Positions 48,305 to 57,112 of a DNA stretch of 64,000 nt are shown piece by piece (the first letter of the stretch is position 1; each line of letters begins with the position of its first letter). Made by a program: the position numbers and the translations under genes. Origin of the DNA: Thermoplasmata archaeon. GTDB lineage: Archaea > Thermoplasmatota > Thermoplasmata > Lutacidiplasmatales > UBA184. The notes under the pieces are model-generated. The model searched no databases. It worked only from the letters and a program-made list of their open reading frames with translations, and was not told where the DNA came from. Location of the stretch: the NCBI GenBank assembly GCA_022750435.1, contig JAKIVS010000011.1, forward strand, positions 1-64,000, in the 5' to 3' direction.

Positions 48305-49789
48305 TCAGGCGAAGTTGACCGAGACGAGCTTGACGTCCGTCATCTCTTCCATGGCGGAGCGGAGCCCTTCGCGACCGATCCCGCTCTCCTTGACCCCTCC
48401 GAACGGAAGGGCGTCCCACCGGAGGTTCGTGGGGTCGTTCAGATGCACGCCGCCGGCGCGCAGCCGTTTCGCGAGCCGGAAGGCGCGGCGCAGGTCGTTC
48501 GTGTAGACGGCCGCTTGGAGGCCGTACGGGGTCCCGTTGGCGAGGCGGATCGCCTCGTCGTCGGTGGCGAATCGGAACACCGGGACGACGGGCCCGAACG
48601 GCTCCTCGTGGGAGAGCCTCGCCGTGGCGGGGACGTGGTCGAGGACCGTCGGGGAGTAGTAGAACCCCCCGCCGCGGTCCGCGAGGCGGGCGCCGCCGGT
48701 CACGACCGACGCCGACTTCGAGCGGGCGTCCTCGACGAACCCGTCGAGGCGTTCGAGGGCCGCGCCATCGATGACCGGCCCGACCTGCGTGGTTTCTTCG
48801 AGCGCGGGTCCGACCTTCAGCTTCTTCGCCGCGTCGGCGAATGCGGCCGTGAACCTCTCGGCCACGCTCTCGTGGACGAGGATTCGCTTCGAGGCGGTGC
48901 ACACCTGGCCGGCGTAGGCGAAGGCGCCACGGATCGCCGCCGGAACGACGACGTCGAGTGGGGCGTCCTCCAGGACGAGGAGCGGGTCGACCCCCCCGAG
49001 CTCCAGGAGGACCCGCTTCGCGTGGCGGCCGGCCCGCTCGGCGATTCCCTTGCCGACCTCCGTCGACCCGGTGAAAGTGATGAACCGCGTCATCGGGTGC
49101 TCGACGAGCGCGTTCCCGACGGCCCCGCCGGGCCCGAGCACGACGTTCAAGACGCCGGGCGGGAGACCGGCCGCGTGCGCGTGCTCGGCGAGCCGCAGAG
49201 CCGTGAACGGGGCGGCGCTGGTCGGCTTCGCCACGACCGGGTTGCCGGCGGCGAGGGCCGGAGCGACCTTGTGGCTCAGCAGGTTGAGCGGGAAGTTGAA
49301 CGGTCCGATCGCTACGACCACGCCGACCGGGTCGCGGAGCGTGAACAGGATCCGACGCTCGTTCCCGGGGGGGTGGGCGTACGCGTCCGCCGGGAACGTC
49401 TCGCCGGTCAGCTGCCGGATGGTGTCCGCGGCGAACTCGAAGACCGAGGCCGCGCGCTCGGCCTCGACCCGGGCGTCCACGAGCGGTTTGCCGACCTCCC
49501 GGGCGATGAGCCGGGCCATCGTCTCCCGGTCGGCGCGAAGCCGGGTGCTGAGCGCGTACAGGATCGCGGCGCGGCGGTGCCCCGCGGTCTCCCCCCACGC
49601 CTCCCGGACCGATTCCGCCGCCTCGACGGCGGCGCGGGCGTCGTCGAAGTTGCCGACCGCGACCTCCCCGAGCGGTTGGCCGGTCGAGGGGTCGACCACG
49701 GAGGCGTACGAGCCGCCGGACGGGGGCCGCCGGGCGCCCCCGACCCACAGGTCGGCGCGGCGGTCGCTCGGGATGCCGTCGTCGGTCAC
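48305..49789 (-). CDS. NAD(P)-dependent aldehyde dehydrogenase
   Basis: The 494-aa enzyme oxidises aldehydes to acids or acyl derivatives. The cofactor fold has VVAIGPFNFPLN and FTGSTEVGKGI, the general base is in LLELGGVDP, and the catalytic Cys is in GQVCTASKR. The C-terminal motifs are EEPFGPVVPVF and FGGVKESGIGREG. It is closest by pattern to lactaldehyde/glyceraldehyde-3-phosphate (non-phosphorylating) dehydrogenases and succinate semialdehyde dehydrogenases. The start codon lies 13 nt after the stop of the second aldehyde dehydrogenase gene, so the two form an operon. Confidence 0.92.
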   Translation of the reverse strand: MTDDGIPSDRRADLWVGGARRPPSGGSYASVVDPSTGQPLGEVAVGNFDDARAAVEAAESVREAWGETAGHRRAAILYALSTRLRADRETMARLIAREVGKPLVDARVEAERAASVFEFAADTIRQLTGETFPADAYAHPPGNERRILFTLRDPVGVVVAIGPFNFPLNLLSHKVAPALAAGNPVVAKPTSAAPFTALRLAEHAHAAGLPPGVLNVVLGPGGAVGNALVEHPMTRFITFTGSTEVGKGIAERAGRHAKRVLLELGGVDPLLVLEDAPLDVVVPAAIRGAFAYAGQVCTASKRILVHESVAERFTAAFADAAKKLKVGPALEETTQVGPVIDGAALERLDGFVEDARSKSASVVTGGARLADRGGGFYYSPTVLDHVPATARLSHEEPFGPVVPVFRFATDDEAIRLANGTPYGLQAAVYTNDLRRAFRLAKRLRAGGVHLNDPTNLRWDALPFGGVKESGIGREGLRSAMEEMTDVKLVSVNFA

Positions 49790-49802
49790 GGCCGCCCCAC
49801 CG

Positions 49803-51296
49803 TTACGCCGGGTCCCCGTAGACGGTGTAATGCCAGCCCTTCCGGGCCTGGCCGGTCAGGTCGACGTAGATGTTCTTCGTGAACGTGTAGTCCAGCAGCG
49901 AGTCGGTCCCGAGGTCCTTGCCGAACCCGGACTGTTTCATCCCGCCGTGGGGGGTCTCGGAGCCAAGCGGCAGGTGGTCGTTCACCCAGACGTCCCCGAA
50001 CCGGAGGGCGTGGGCCGCCTTGAGCGCCGTCCGGACGTCGTTCGTCCAGACACTTCCGGCCAACCCGTAGGCGACCGAGTTCGCGGTGTCGATCGCCTCG
50101 TCGAAGGTGGAGAATGTGAGGACGTCGACGACGGGCCCGAACACCTCGCGCTGGGCGATCTCCATGTCCGCGTGCACCTCGTCGAAGACGGTCGGGAGGA
50201 CGAAGGCGCCGCCCGCCAAGGGGTCCGGCGGAGCGGTGCCGCCGAGCCGGAGCTTCGCTCCCTCGCCGGTACCTTCTTCGACGAAGCCGAGGACCCGCTT
50301 CTGGTGGGAGCGGTGGACCAGCGGGCCCAAGTCGGTCGAGCGGGAAATCGGGTCGCCGATCCGGAACGTCGTCAGGCGCTCGACGAGCTTGGTGACGAAC
50401 CGCTCGTGGAGCGACTCGTGGACGATGAGGCGCGTCGCGGCCGTGCAGTCCTGGCCGCCGTTGACGAAGCCACCGACCACCGCCCCCTCGACCGCCGCCG
50501 CCAGGTCCGCGTCCGCGAAGACCACGAACGGCGCCTTGCCGCCGAGCTCGAGTTGGACGCGCTTCACGGTGGCGCTCGCCGCCTCCATGATCTTCTTGCC
50601 GGTCGCCGTGTCGCCCGTGAGGGAGACCAGGTCGACCGACGGGTGCCGGGACAACTCGTCCCCGACCTCCCCACCCGGCCCGGTGACGATGTTGAGCGCC
50701 CCCGCCGGGAGACCGGCGTCCTGGAACGCCCGGCCGAGCTCGAGGGTGGTGAGGGGGGTCCACGTAGCCGGTTTCAGCACGACCGTGTTGCCGGTGACGA
50801 GCGCCGGGGCGATCTTCCAGACCGCCATCATGAACGGGTAGTTCCACGGCGTGATCGAGGCGACGACGCCGACCGGCTCGCGCCGGAAGATGGTGGTCCC
50901 TTCTCCTGTGAACTCGCCGGGATTCTTCGCGTCCAGCGTTCGGCAGGCACCGGCGTAGAACACCAGGTTGTCGATGGCAAACGGCAGGTCGGCGTCGGCG
51001 GCCTGCTTGATCGTTTTCCCCTGGTTGTGGCTTTCGAGCTCCGCGATCGCGGGCAGGCGGTCGCCGAGGATCTTCGCCGCCTTCAGGAACACCTCCCCGC
51101 GGGCGCGCGGGGGGAGCTTCGGCCACGGACCCTTGTCGAAGGCGTCCCGGGCGGCGTCCACGGCCCGGCGTGCGTCCTCCCGGGAACCGACCGGAACCTC
51201 GGCGATCGGACGTCCGTCGAACGGACCCACGACCGGGGCTGTCGCCCCGCTGCTGGCCCCGACCCAGGCCCCCGCGATCAGCATCTTCGCCGCCAT
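49803..51296 (-). CDS. Aldehyde dehydrogenase, betaine/aminobutyraldehyde type
   Basis: The 497-aa enzyme is first in a two-gene operon. Patterns include SITPWNYPFMMAVWKIAPAL, SLTGDTATGKKIM, the base in LELGGKAPFV, the catalytic Cys in GQDCTAATR, and EVFGPVVDVLTF. The HGGMKQSGFGKD ending is like gamma-aminobutyraldehyde and betaine aldehyde dehydrogenases. The start is ATG 51296 (another ATG four codons later). The long open frame above it on the same strand is a shadow of the oligopeptide-binding gene. Together with the class III aminotransferase and oligopeptide importer it fits amino acid or polyamine breakdown. Confidence 0.92.
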   Translation of the reverse strand: MAAKMLIAGAWVGASSGATAPVVGPFDGRPIAEVPVGSREDARRAVDAARDAFDKGPWPKLPPRARGEVFLKAAKILGDRLPAIAELESHNQGKTIKQAADADLPFAIDNLVFYAGACRTLDAKNPGEFTGEGTTIFRREPVGVVASITPWNYPFMMAVWKIAPALVTGNTVVLKPATWTPLTTLELGRAFQDAGLPAGALNIVTGPGGEVGDELSRHPSVDLVSLTGDTATGKKIMEAASATVKRVQLELGGKAPFVVFADADLAAAVEGAVVGGFVNGGQDCTAATRLIVHESLHERFVTKLVERLTTFRIGDPISRSTDLGPLVHRSHQKRVLGFVEEGTGEGAKLRLGGTAPPDPLAGGAFVLPTVFDEVHADMEIAQREVFGPVVDVLTFSTFDEAIDTANSVAYGLAGSVWTNDVRTALKAAHALRFGDVWVNDHLPLGSETPHGGMKQSGFGKDLGTDSLLDYTFTKNIYVDLTGQARKGWHYTVYGDPA

Positions 51297-51373
51297 CCTA
51301 CCGCACCCGGGCCGCCGAGTCGGGAGGGCCTCAAGACGGTGCCGGGGTGGGGGGCTCCGACCCCCCGTGGCAG

Positions 51374-51382
51374 GGTTTAACA
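51374..51382. promoter_or_regulatory. TATA-like element in the divergent ALDH / peptide-binding protein region
   Basis: GGTTTAACA lies about 51 nt before the GTG of the binding protein (plus) and, as TGTTAAACC, about 82 nt before the aldehyde dehydrogenase ATG (minus). Orientation is undecided. Confidence 0.35.
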
Positions 51383-51428
51383 GGGGGAACGTGCTCTCCG
51401 CGTCCGGACTTCTCGGGGGGTCCGTTCT

Positions 51429-53336
51429 GTGATACCGCGAACGCGTAACATCGTCGTCGTCTTCGTCGTCGTTATCCTCGTAGTGGCGGGCATCGGGGCG
51501 TACTTCCTTCTGAAGAAGTCCTCCACGAGCACCTGCGGTCCGAGCGAGCGGAATTACATCTGCGTCGACCAGGCCGAGATCCCCGACTCGCTCGACCCGG
51601 CCGTCACGTTCTCGACCCCCGGATGGGCGGCGGTCCAGCAGGTGTACCAGGGCCTCGTCAACTACAACGGTTCGTCCGTCACCAACTTCTCCGGCGTCCT
51701 CGCCCAGAACTGGACGACGTTCGAGAACCCGGCGACGAACTTCACGAGCTACACGTTCACGCTGCGCGCCAATGTGGCGTTCTCGAACGGGGACCCGTAC
51801 AACGCCTACGTCCAGTGGTTCAGCCTGTACCGGAGCCTGCTCCTCGCCCAGGGCCCGCAGTTCATCCTCAGCCAGAACTTCTACTCGACGAACTTCCAGC
51901 CGGGGAACCCGCTGACCTACTACTCGAACATCACCAACGTCACGGCGGCAAACACCACGCTCGTCAACGACCTGAACACCTGGGACTTCGCCTCGCCGAC
52001 GACCAGTGAGGCGGCGATGATGGGGAGCCCGAACCAGTCGTTCCAGGTGCTGAGCCCGGACATGATGCGGCTCAACCTCGGGTACGGCTACCTCGCGAGC
52101 AACTACACCTACCTGCTCGCCTCGATCTCCGCCCCGAACTCCTACGCGGTCGACCCCACGTGGGTCGAGGCGAACGGCGGCGTCCAGAACAACACCGTCA
52201 ACGACTACATGCAGTCGCATACGATGGGTACCGGTCCGTTCGTCCTGAACGGCTACAACGGCATCGGGGGCGGCGGCTACACGCTCACGCCGAATCCGAA
52301 GTACTGGGGCGCGGCGGCCGCGTCGGCCGAACCGTGGAACGTCAACGTCCAGGTGGCGAACACGTCGGTCGAGGTCGTCTTCCAGGACGCCATCGACATC
52401 ACGACGAACGACCTCACGAGCGGGGCCGTCCAGGAGGCGTCGTTCGCCTACGTGGGCCCCTCGACGATCCAGCAGTTGGAAGGGCACTCGAACGTCCAGG
52501 TCCAGCCCCTGCCGACGATCTACGGGGCGACGAGCGGCTCGTGGTGGATCTTCCTCAACCAGACCCACGCGCCATTCAACAACCTCTCCGTCCGCGAGGC
52601 GATCTCCCACGCGATCAACTACCAGCAGATCATCACGAACGCCTTCGGCGGCTACGCGAGCCAGTGGGTCGGGCCCGTCCCGCCGTCGTACCCCTACAAC
52701 AACAACGTGACGGCGAAGCTCGCCTACGAGCAGTACGACCTGAAGCTCGCCTACCAGGAGATGGCCGACTCGCCGTGCGCGAACGGCGCCTGCCGCTCGA
52801 TCGTGAACAACTACATGTTCCTCAACACGGGGACCGACTGGGCGGAAGCGACCCAGTTCCTCCAGCAGGACCTCGCGGCGATCAACATCACGATCGACCC
52901 GATCGGGCTCAGCCTTGCCGAGCTGTACGAGGAGCAGGGGAAGGACACGAACGGAAACTGCGTGTCGAACTCCAGCGCGAACGGCGGTCCGTTCTACATC
53001 GGCCAGGAGTTCTACACCTCCGACTACATCTCGCCCGACGACTGGACGCAGAACGACGCGCTCAGCACGGGGAGCGCGAACAACTGCATGGCCGGGTACG
53101 CGAATACGACGGTCGACACGGACACCTACGCCGCGGCGAGCGACGCGAACGCGAGCGACCTGACGGGGTACTACACCAACATGACGACGCTGATGTACAA
53201 CAACTACAGCGAGATCTGGCTCGTCGTCCCGACGTCGTTCGCGGTGTACTCCTCGAACCTCCACGGCTTCGTCCAGAACCCGATGGCGAGCGCGGAGCCG
53301 TTCGCCATCGGCTTCAACACCCAGTGGCTGAGCTGA
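51429..53336 (+). CDS. Peptide ABC transporter substrate-binding protein (SBP family 5)
   Basis: The 635-aa extracytoplasmic binding protein of the OppA/DppA family has an N-terminal helix (about 8-28, IVVVFVVVILVVAGIGAYFLL) that serves as an anchor; there is no lipobox. Family motifs are EIPDSLDPAVTFSTPGW near residue 50, VYQGLVNYN, YTFTLRANVAFSNGDPYNA, GTGPFVLNGYN and VREAISHAINYQQI. It is rich in Asn-x-Ser/Thr sites, suggesting N-glycosylation. GTG start at 51429. It faces the oppBCDF operon on the other strand, its evident transporter. Confidence 0.93.
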   Translation: MIPRTRNIVVVFVVVILVVAGIGAYFLLKKSSTSTCGPSERNYICVDQAEIPDSLDPAVTFSTPGWAAVQQVYQGLVNYNGSSVTNFSGVLAQNWTTFENPATNFTSYTFTLRANVAFSNGDPYNAYVQWFSLYRSLLLAQGPQFILSQNFYSTNFQPGNPLTYYSNITNVTAANTTLVNDLNTWDFASPTTSEAAMMGSPNQSFQVLSPDMMRLNLGYGYLASNYTYLLASISAPNSYAVDPTWVEANGGVQNNTVNDYMQSHTMGTGPFVLNGYNGIGGGGYTLTPNPKYWGAAAASAEPWNVNVQVANTSVEVVFQDAIDITTNDLTSGAVQEASFAYVGPSTIQQLEGHSNVQVQPLPTIYGATSGSWWIFLNQTHAPFNNLSVREAISHAINYQQIITNAFGGYASQWVGPVPPSYPYNNNVTAKLAYEQYDLKLAYQEMADSPCANGACRSIVNNYMFLNTGTDWAEATQFLQQDLAAINITIDPIGLSLAELYEEQGKDTNGNCVSNSSANGGPFYIGQEFYTSDYISPDDWTQNDALSTGSANNCMAGYANTTVDTDTYAAASDANASDLTGYYTNMTTLMYNNYSEIWLVVPTSFAVYSSNLHGFVQNPMASAEPFAIGFNTQWLS

Positions 53337-53821
53337 GGGCCGAGCCGACCGCGACCCCGGAGGGGGATTCCCCCCCGCGACGACGTGTGGGGCTCCTCGC
53401 CGTCCTCCTGGTCGCCATTCTGCTCCTTGGGGCGCCGCTGTACTTCGGCATCTCGATGTACCGCTCGGGTCCCCCCACGGACCAGTACCTCCCTCCGGTC
53501 TCCCAAACCCTGAACCTCACCCCCCCGACCTGCCCCGGATCGGTAGGGCCGATTCAGACCGCGGTCGTGGCGAACGTCTCCTTCTCCCTACGGCTCGTCG
53601 ATTGGTGCTCGGGGGCGCCCGCCGTGAACGGGACGGCGACCGAGTCGAACGGCAGCGTCCTCCGGTTCTTGATCCCGACGCTGGACTCCTACTCCCTCGC
53701 ACCGGGCTGGGTCGGCTGGTCTTCGCCGGACGGAAGGCTCGAGGTGAACTACGATCTCTCGGTCACGGTCCAACTCTGGGTGGAACGGAGTCTCCCCGTG
53801 CCGGCGGCCGAACCCACGTAG
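53324..53821 (+). CDS. Membrane-anchored hypothetical protein downstream of the peptide-binding protein
   Basis: Family not recognised. The 165-aa protein has a basic N-terminus (PPRRRVG), one helix (about 24-44, LLAVLLVAILLLGAPLYFGIS), then a beta-rich ectodomain with two Cys (about 69 and 93) and Asn-x-Thr sites. The GTG at 53324 overlaps the end of the binding-protein gene by 13 nt; a CTG at 53333 is another option. Its position suggests an accessory of the peptide importer. Confidence 0.6.
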   Translation: MAELRAEPTATPEGDSPPRRRVGLLAVLLVAILLLGAPLYFGISMYRSGPPTDQYLPPVSQTLNLTPPTCPGSVGPIQTAVVANVSFSLRLVDWCSGAPAVNGTATESNGSVLRFLIPTLDSYSLAPGWVGWSSPDGRLEVNYDLSVTVQLWVERSLPVPAAEPT

Positions 53822-53849
53822 CGGAGCGGCCGAACCGGTCTCTCGTCGC

Positions 53850-54923
53850 CTAGCCGCCCGCCGCCGTTGGAGCGGCCTTGGGCAGCTCGGGAGCCGTCTG
53901 GAGGAGCGCCTCCGCCGGGATGTCCCCCACATCCTCCGCCCGATGGCAGGCGACCAACCGGTCGGGCGCCGACGGGGCCGGGCGGAGCTTCGGGTCCTCG
54001 ACCCGGCACCGGTCGATGACGAACGGGCAGCGGGGGGCAAAGCGGCACCCGGGCTTTGGGTCGATCAGGCTCGGGATGTCGCCCTCCACCCGGTACCGCA
54101 TCTTTCGGCGGCGCGCGTCGGGGATCGGCACGGCGGCGAGCAGCGCCTTCGTGTACGGGTGGACCGGGTGCTCCAGGACCTCCCGGACGCCCCCCATCTC
54201 GACCAGCTGGCCGAGGTACAGCACGGCGACCCGGTCGGCGACGTACCGGACCGCGGCGACGTTGTGGGTGATCAGGAGGTAGGCGATGTGACGTTCCCGC
54301 TGCAACTCGACGAGCCGGTTGAGGATCTGGGCCTGGACGGCGACGTCGAGGGCGCTCGTCGGCTCGTCGAGCACGATCAGCTTCGGGTCGACGGAAAGCG
54401 CCCGGGCGACGGAGAGGCGCTGCCGGCCGCCCCCCGAGAACTCGTGGGGGTACTGGTCGAGACAGTCCTGCGGGAGGCCGACGCTCGGGAGGAGGGCTTC
54501 GACCTTCGTTCGGGTCTCCGCCCGCGAGGCTCCGGTCTGGGCCCGAATCGGTTCCCCGACGATCTGCCAGACCCGCAGGCGCGGGTCGAGCGAACCGACC
54601 GGATCCTGGAAGACGACCTGAACGTTGCTCCGCCAGCGCTGGAGCGCCTTTCCCGTGAGGTGGGTGACGTCGGCCCCCTCGAACCGGATCGTGCCGGCCG
54701 TCGGCTCGTGGAGCCGGGCGGCGAGCCAGCCGAACGTCGTCTTTCCCGACCCGGATTCCCCGATCAGGCCGAGCGCCTCGCCGGGACGGATCGTCAGGGA
54801 GACGCCATCGACGGCGTGCACGGAGCGACCCGGGGTCCGCGTCACCACATCGGAGAGACTCCGGGTCAGCGGGAACAGTTTCTCGACCCCCTCGGTCTCG
54901 AGGAGAGGCGTCGGGTCGCTCAC
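53850..54923 (-). CDS. oppF: Oligopeptide ABC transporter ATP-binding protein OppF
   Basis: The 357-aa ATPase has Walker A GESGSGKTT (about 58-66), Q-loop VQVVFQDP, signature FSGGGRQRLS (with Gly where Gln is usual before RQR), Walker B LIVLDEPTSALD and H-loop LITHN. The C-terminal oligo_HPY domain (EHPVHPYTKALL) is followed by a cluster of Cys (CRFAPRCPFVIDRC and a later Cys) like the [4Fe-4S]-type motif of OppD/F. GTG start overlapping the oppD stop (GTGA). Last gene of oppBCDF. Confidence 0.95.
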   Translation of the reverse strand: MSDPTPLLETEGVEKLFPLTRSLSDVVTRTPGRSVHAVDGVSLTIRPGEALGLIGESGSGKTTFGWLAARLHEPTAGTIRFEGADVTHLTGKALQRWRSNVQVVFQDPVGSLDPRLRVWQIVGEPIRAQTGASRAETRTKVEALLPSVGLPQDCLDQYPHEFSGGGRQRLSVARALSVDPKLIVLDEPTSALDVAVQAQILNRLVELQRERHIAYLLITHNVAAVRYVADRVAVLYLGQLVEMGGVREVLEHPVHPYTKALLAAVPIPDARRRKMRYRVEGDIPSLIDPKPGCRFAPRCPFVIDRCRVEDPKLRPAPSAPDRLVACHRAEDVGDIPAEALLQTAPELPKAAPTAAGG

Positions 54924-56074
54924 GGGAGGTTCGGCACCTCCGACTGGAAGAAGCAGGCGCTCGCGTGAGCGCGGCCGCCCACGACCACCTCGCCGGGAAC
55001 GACCGGGTCGAGCGGGGGCATCTTCTCCCGGCAGAGCGGCTGCACGAGGGGACAGCGGGGGTTGAACCGGCACCCGGACGGGAGTCGCGACAGGTTCGGG
55101 ACGGACCCGGCCATGGCGCTGAGCGGTCCCTCGGACTTGTACCGGGTCGGGGCGGCGCGGAGCAGCGCCTTCGTGTAGGGGTGCCGGGGGTTGTGGAACA
55201 CCTCGGCGACAGGGCCGTACTCGACGATCTGGCCCGCGTACATCACCCCGACCTCGTCGGCGGTCTCCGCGATGACGCCAAGGTCGTGGCTGATGAACAG
55301 GATCGCGGTCTGCACCTCGTCGATCAGCTCCTTCATCAACGTGAGGACCTGCGCCTGGATCGTCACGTCGAGGGCGCTGGTCGGCTCGTCCGCGATCAGC
55401 ACCGAGGGCTTCTCCGACAGCGCCATCGCGATCATGATCCGCTGGCGCATCCCGCCGGAGAGCTCGTGCGGGAACAGGTCGAGGATCGTCTCCGGGTCGT
55501 TGATCCGGACCAGCCGGAGGTACTCGAGCACCTCCTTGCGGAAATCCGAGCGCGTGCGGAGCCTATCGCGGACGATCTCCCCGACGGCGCCGTCCGGGAC
55601 GAAAGGCTTCGTGAGGGAGCTCGCGACGGTCTCCGTCGGGCGCTTCGAGTAGTCGAACGGCACCTCGCCGCCCTGGAACGTCTTGACATAGCCCATGTCG
55701 CGGTAGTGGCGGATCCGGATCGACTCCGCGACCTGGTCGAACACCCGGTACGCCGGGTTGAGCGAGTTGAGCGGCTCCTGGAAGATCATCCCGATGCCGG
55801 TGCCGCGGACCATCGGGAGCTGCCGCTTGGAGACCTTCACGAGGTCGGTGCCGCGGAACACGACCTTCCCCCCGCCGATGGTGGCGGGAGGCTCCGGGAG
55901 GAGGCGGGGGATCGCCTTCGCGAGGGTGCTCTTCCCGCAGCCGGTCTCCCCGACGATTCCCACCACGCGGCCCGGGTACAGCTGGAGGGAAACGTCGGTG
56001 ACGGCGGGAAAGCTCCCGGCCCCCACCGTGTAGGTGATCGAGAGGTGCTGGACATCGAGGACGGGCTCGGTCAC
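54920..56074 (-). CDS. oppD: Oligopeptide ABC transporter ATP-binding protein OppD
   Basis: The 384-aa ATPase has Walker A GETGCGKST (about 41-49), the canonical signature LSGGMRQR, Walker B VLIADEPTSALD and H-loop FISHDLG. The oligo_HPY region is NPRHPYTKALL, and the C-terminal cysteines are in CRFNPRCPLVQPLC. About 45 residues are inserted between the Q-loop and the signature (YRDMGYVKTFQGGEVPFDYS), longer than in bacterial OppD. GTG start coupled to oppC. Confidence 0.95.
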   Translation of the reverse strand: MTEPVLDVQHLSITYTVGAGSFPAVTDVSLQLYPGRVVGIVGETGCGKSTLAKAIPRLLPEPPATIGGGKVVFRGTDLVKVSKRQLPMVRGTGIGMIFQEPLNSLNPAYRVFDQVAESIRIRHYRDMGYVKTFQGGEVPFDYSKRPTETVASSLTKPFVPDGAVGEIVRDRLRTRSDFRKEVLEYLRLVRINDPETILDLFPHELSGGMRQRIMIAMALSEKPSVLIADEPTSALDVTIQAQVLTLMKELIDEVQTAILFISHDLGVIAETADEVGVMYAGQIVEYGPVAEVFHNPRHPYTKALLRAAPTRYKSEGPLSAMAGSVPNLSRLPSGCRFNPRCPLVQPLCREKMPPLDPVVPGEVVVGGRAHASACFFQSEVPNLP

Positions 56075-57105
56075 GAGGCCGCCCCCCGGTCTGCGGCGGA
56101 GACACCGGGCATGGAGGGAGCGACCGTCCCGGACGGAAGCGACTCGGCCGGGGTCTCCGACGGCGGGTCATGGCTCCTGGAACCGCGCACGAACGCCCGG
56201 CGCGTGCGGGGGTCGAGGATGTCCCGGAGGCCGTCGCCGAGCAGGCTGAACGCGAACACCGTGATGAAGATCGCCGCGCCGGGGGCGAACACCTCCCACG
56301 GGTAGGCGTTGATCGCGCCGGAGCTCTGGTAGAAGGCGAGCATCGCGCCCCACTCGGGCTGGGGGCCCGGGTACTTGCTCGCCACGCCGATGAACCCGAT
56401 CGTGGAGTAGGTCACGAGCACGGTGCCGACGTCGAGGGTGAAGTAGACGACGAGTGGCTCGAGCACGTTCCGGACGACATGGCGGGTGAGGATCCGCCAT
56501 TCCGAGACGCCGGAGGCCCGGGCCGCGACGACGTACGGGAGGTTCTTGACCGCCAGCACCTCGCCGCGCACCAGTCGAACGTAGTACGGCCACCATGTGA
56601 GGCCGATGGCGAGGACGGTCGGCCCCACACCGAGGCCGAGGGCCCGTGTGATGGCGAGCGCAAGGATCAGGCTCGGGAAGGAGAGGAAGACGTCGGTGAC
56701 CCGCATGATCACGACGGAGAGGGCGCCTCCGACCGTGCCCGGACGGTCGAAGAACCCGGCGATGAGGCCGAGCCAGCCGCCCGCGATCAGCGCGGTCCCG
56801 GCGATCAGGATGCCGATGCCCAGGTCGAGAGGGAGGGCGAGGACGACGTTCGAGTAGATGTCGAAGGAGTTTCCGTCGGTGCCGAACCAGTGGGACGACG
56901 ACGGCGGGGAGTGGTACGCCCCGGTGATCTGCTGGGGGCCGTACGGAACGATGTGCGGGTCGACCGTAACGACGACCGCGACGAGGGCGATGAAGACGAT
57001 CAGGACGAACCCGGCCAGGGAGAGCGGGTTGGAGCGGAGGACCCGCCAGATGACCCGGAGGCCGCTGTCCGGCCGAGCGGCGGCCGGTTTCTTCCCCGCT
57101 GCCAT
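56071..57105 (-). CDS. oppC: Oligopeptide ABC transporter permease OppC
   Basis: The 344-aa permease has six helices, the first after a basic N-terminus (about 27-48). The extracytoplasmic segment HWFGTDGNSFDIYSNV after helix 1 is characteristic of DppC/OppC, and the ATPase-docking loop contains YVVAARASGVSEWRILTRHVVRN. A cytoplasmic tail of about 40 residues rich in Ser/Pro is present. It lies 7 nt after the oppB stop. Confidence 0.95.
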   Translation of the reverse strand: MAAGKKPAAARPDSGLRVIWRVLRSNPLSLAGFVLIVFIALVAVVVTVDPHIVPYGPQQITGAYHSPPSSSHWFGTDGNSFDIYSNVVLALPLDLGIGILIAGTALIAGGWLGLIAGFFDRPGTVGGALSVVIMRVTDVFLSFPSLILALAITRALGLGVGPTVLAIGLTWWPYYVRLVRGEVLAVKNLPYVVAARASGVSEWRILTRHVVRNVLEPLVVYFTLDVGTVLVTYSTIGFIGVASKYPGPQPEWGAMLAFYQSSGAINAYPWEVFAPGAAIFITVFAFSLLGDGLRDILDPRTRRAFVRGSRSHDPPSETPAESLPSGTVAPSMPGVSAADRGAAS

Positions 57106-57112
57106 CCTCCGC

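Noticed and set aside
46392-49748. 1118-codon minus-strand frame spanning several genes
   Set aside because: Covers the TetR gene, tautomerase and aldehyde dehydrogenase in shadow frames; composition is Arg/Gly/Pro-rich.
51297-53264. Upstream extension of the second aldehyde dehydrogenase frame
   Set aside because: Antisense to the peptide-binding protein; Arg/Val/Glu repeats without structure, and the dehydrogenase starts at ATG 51296.
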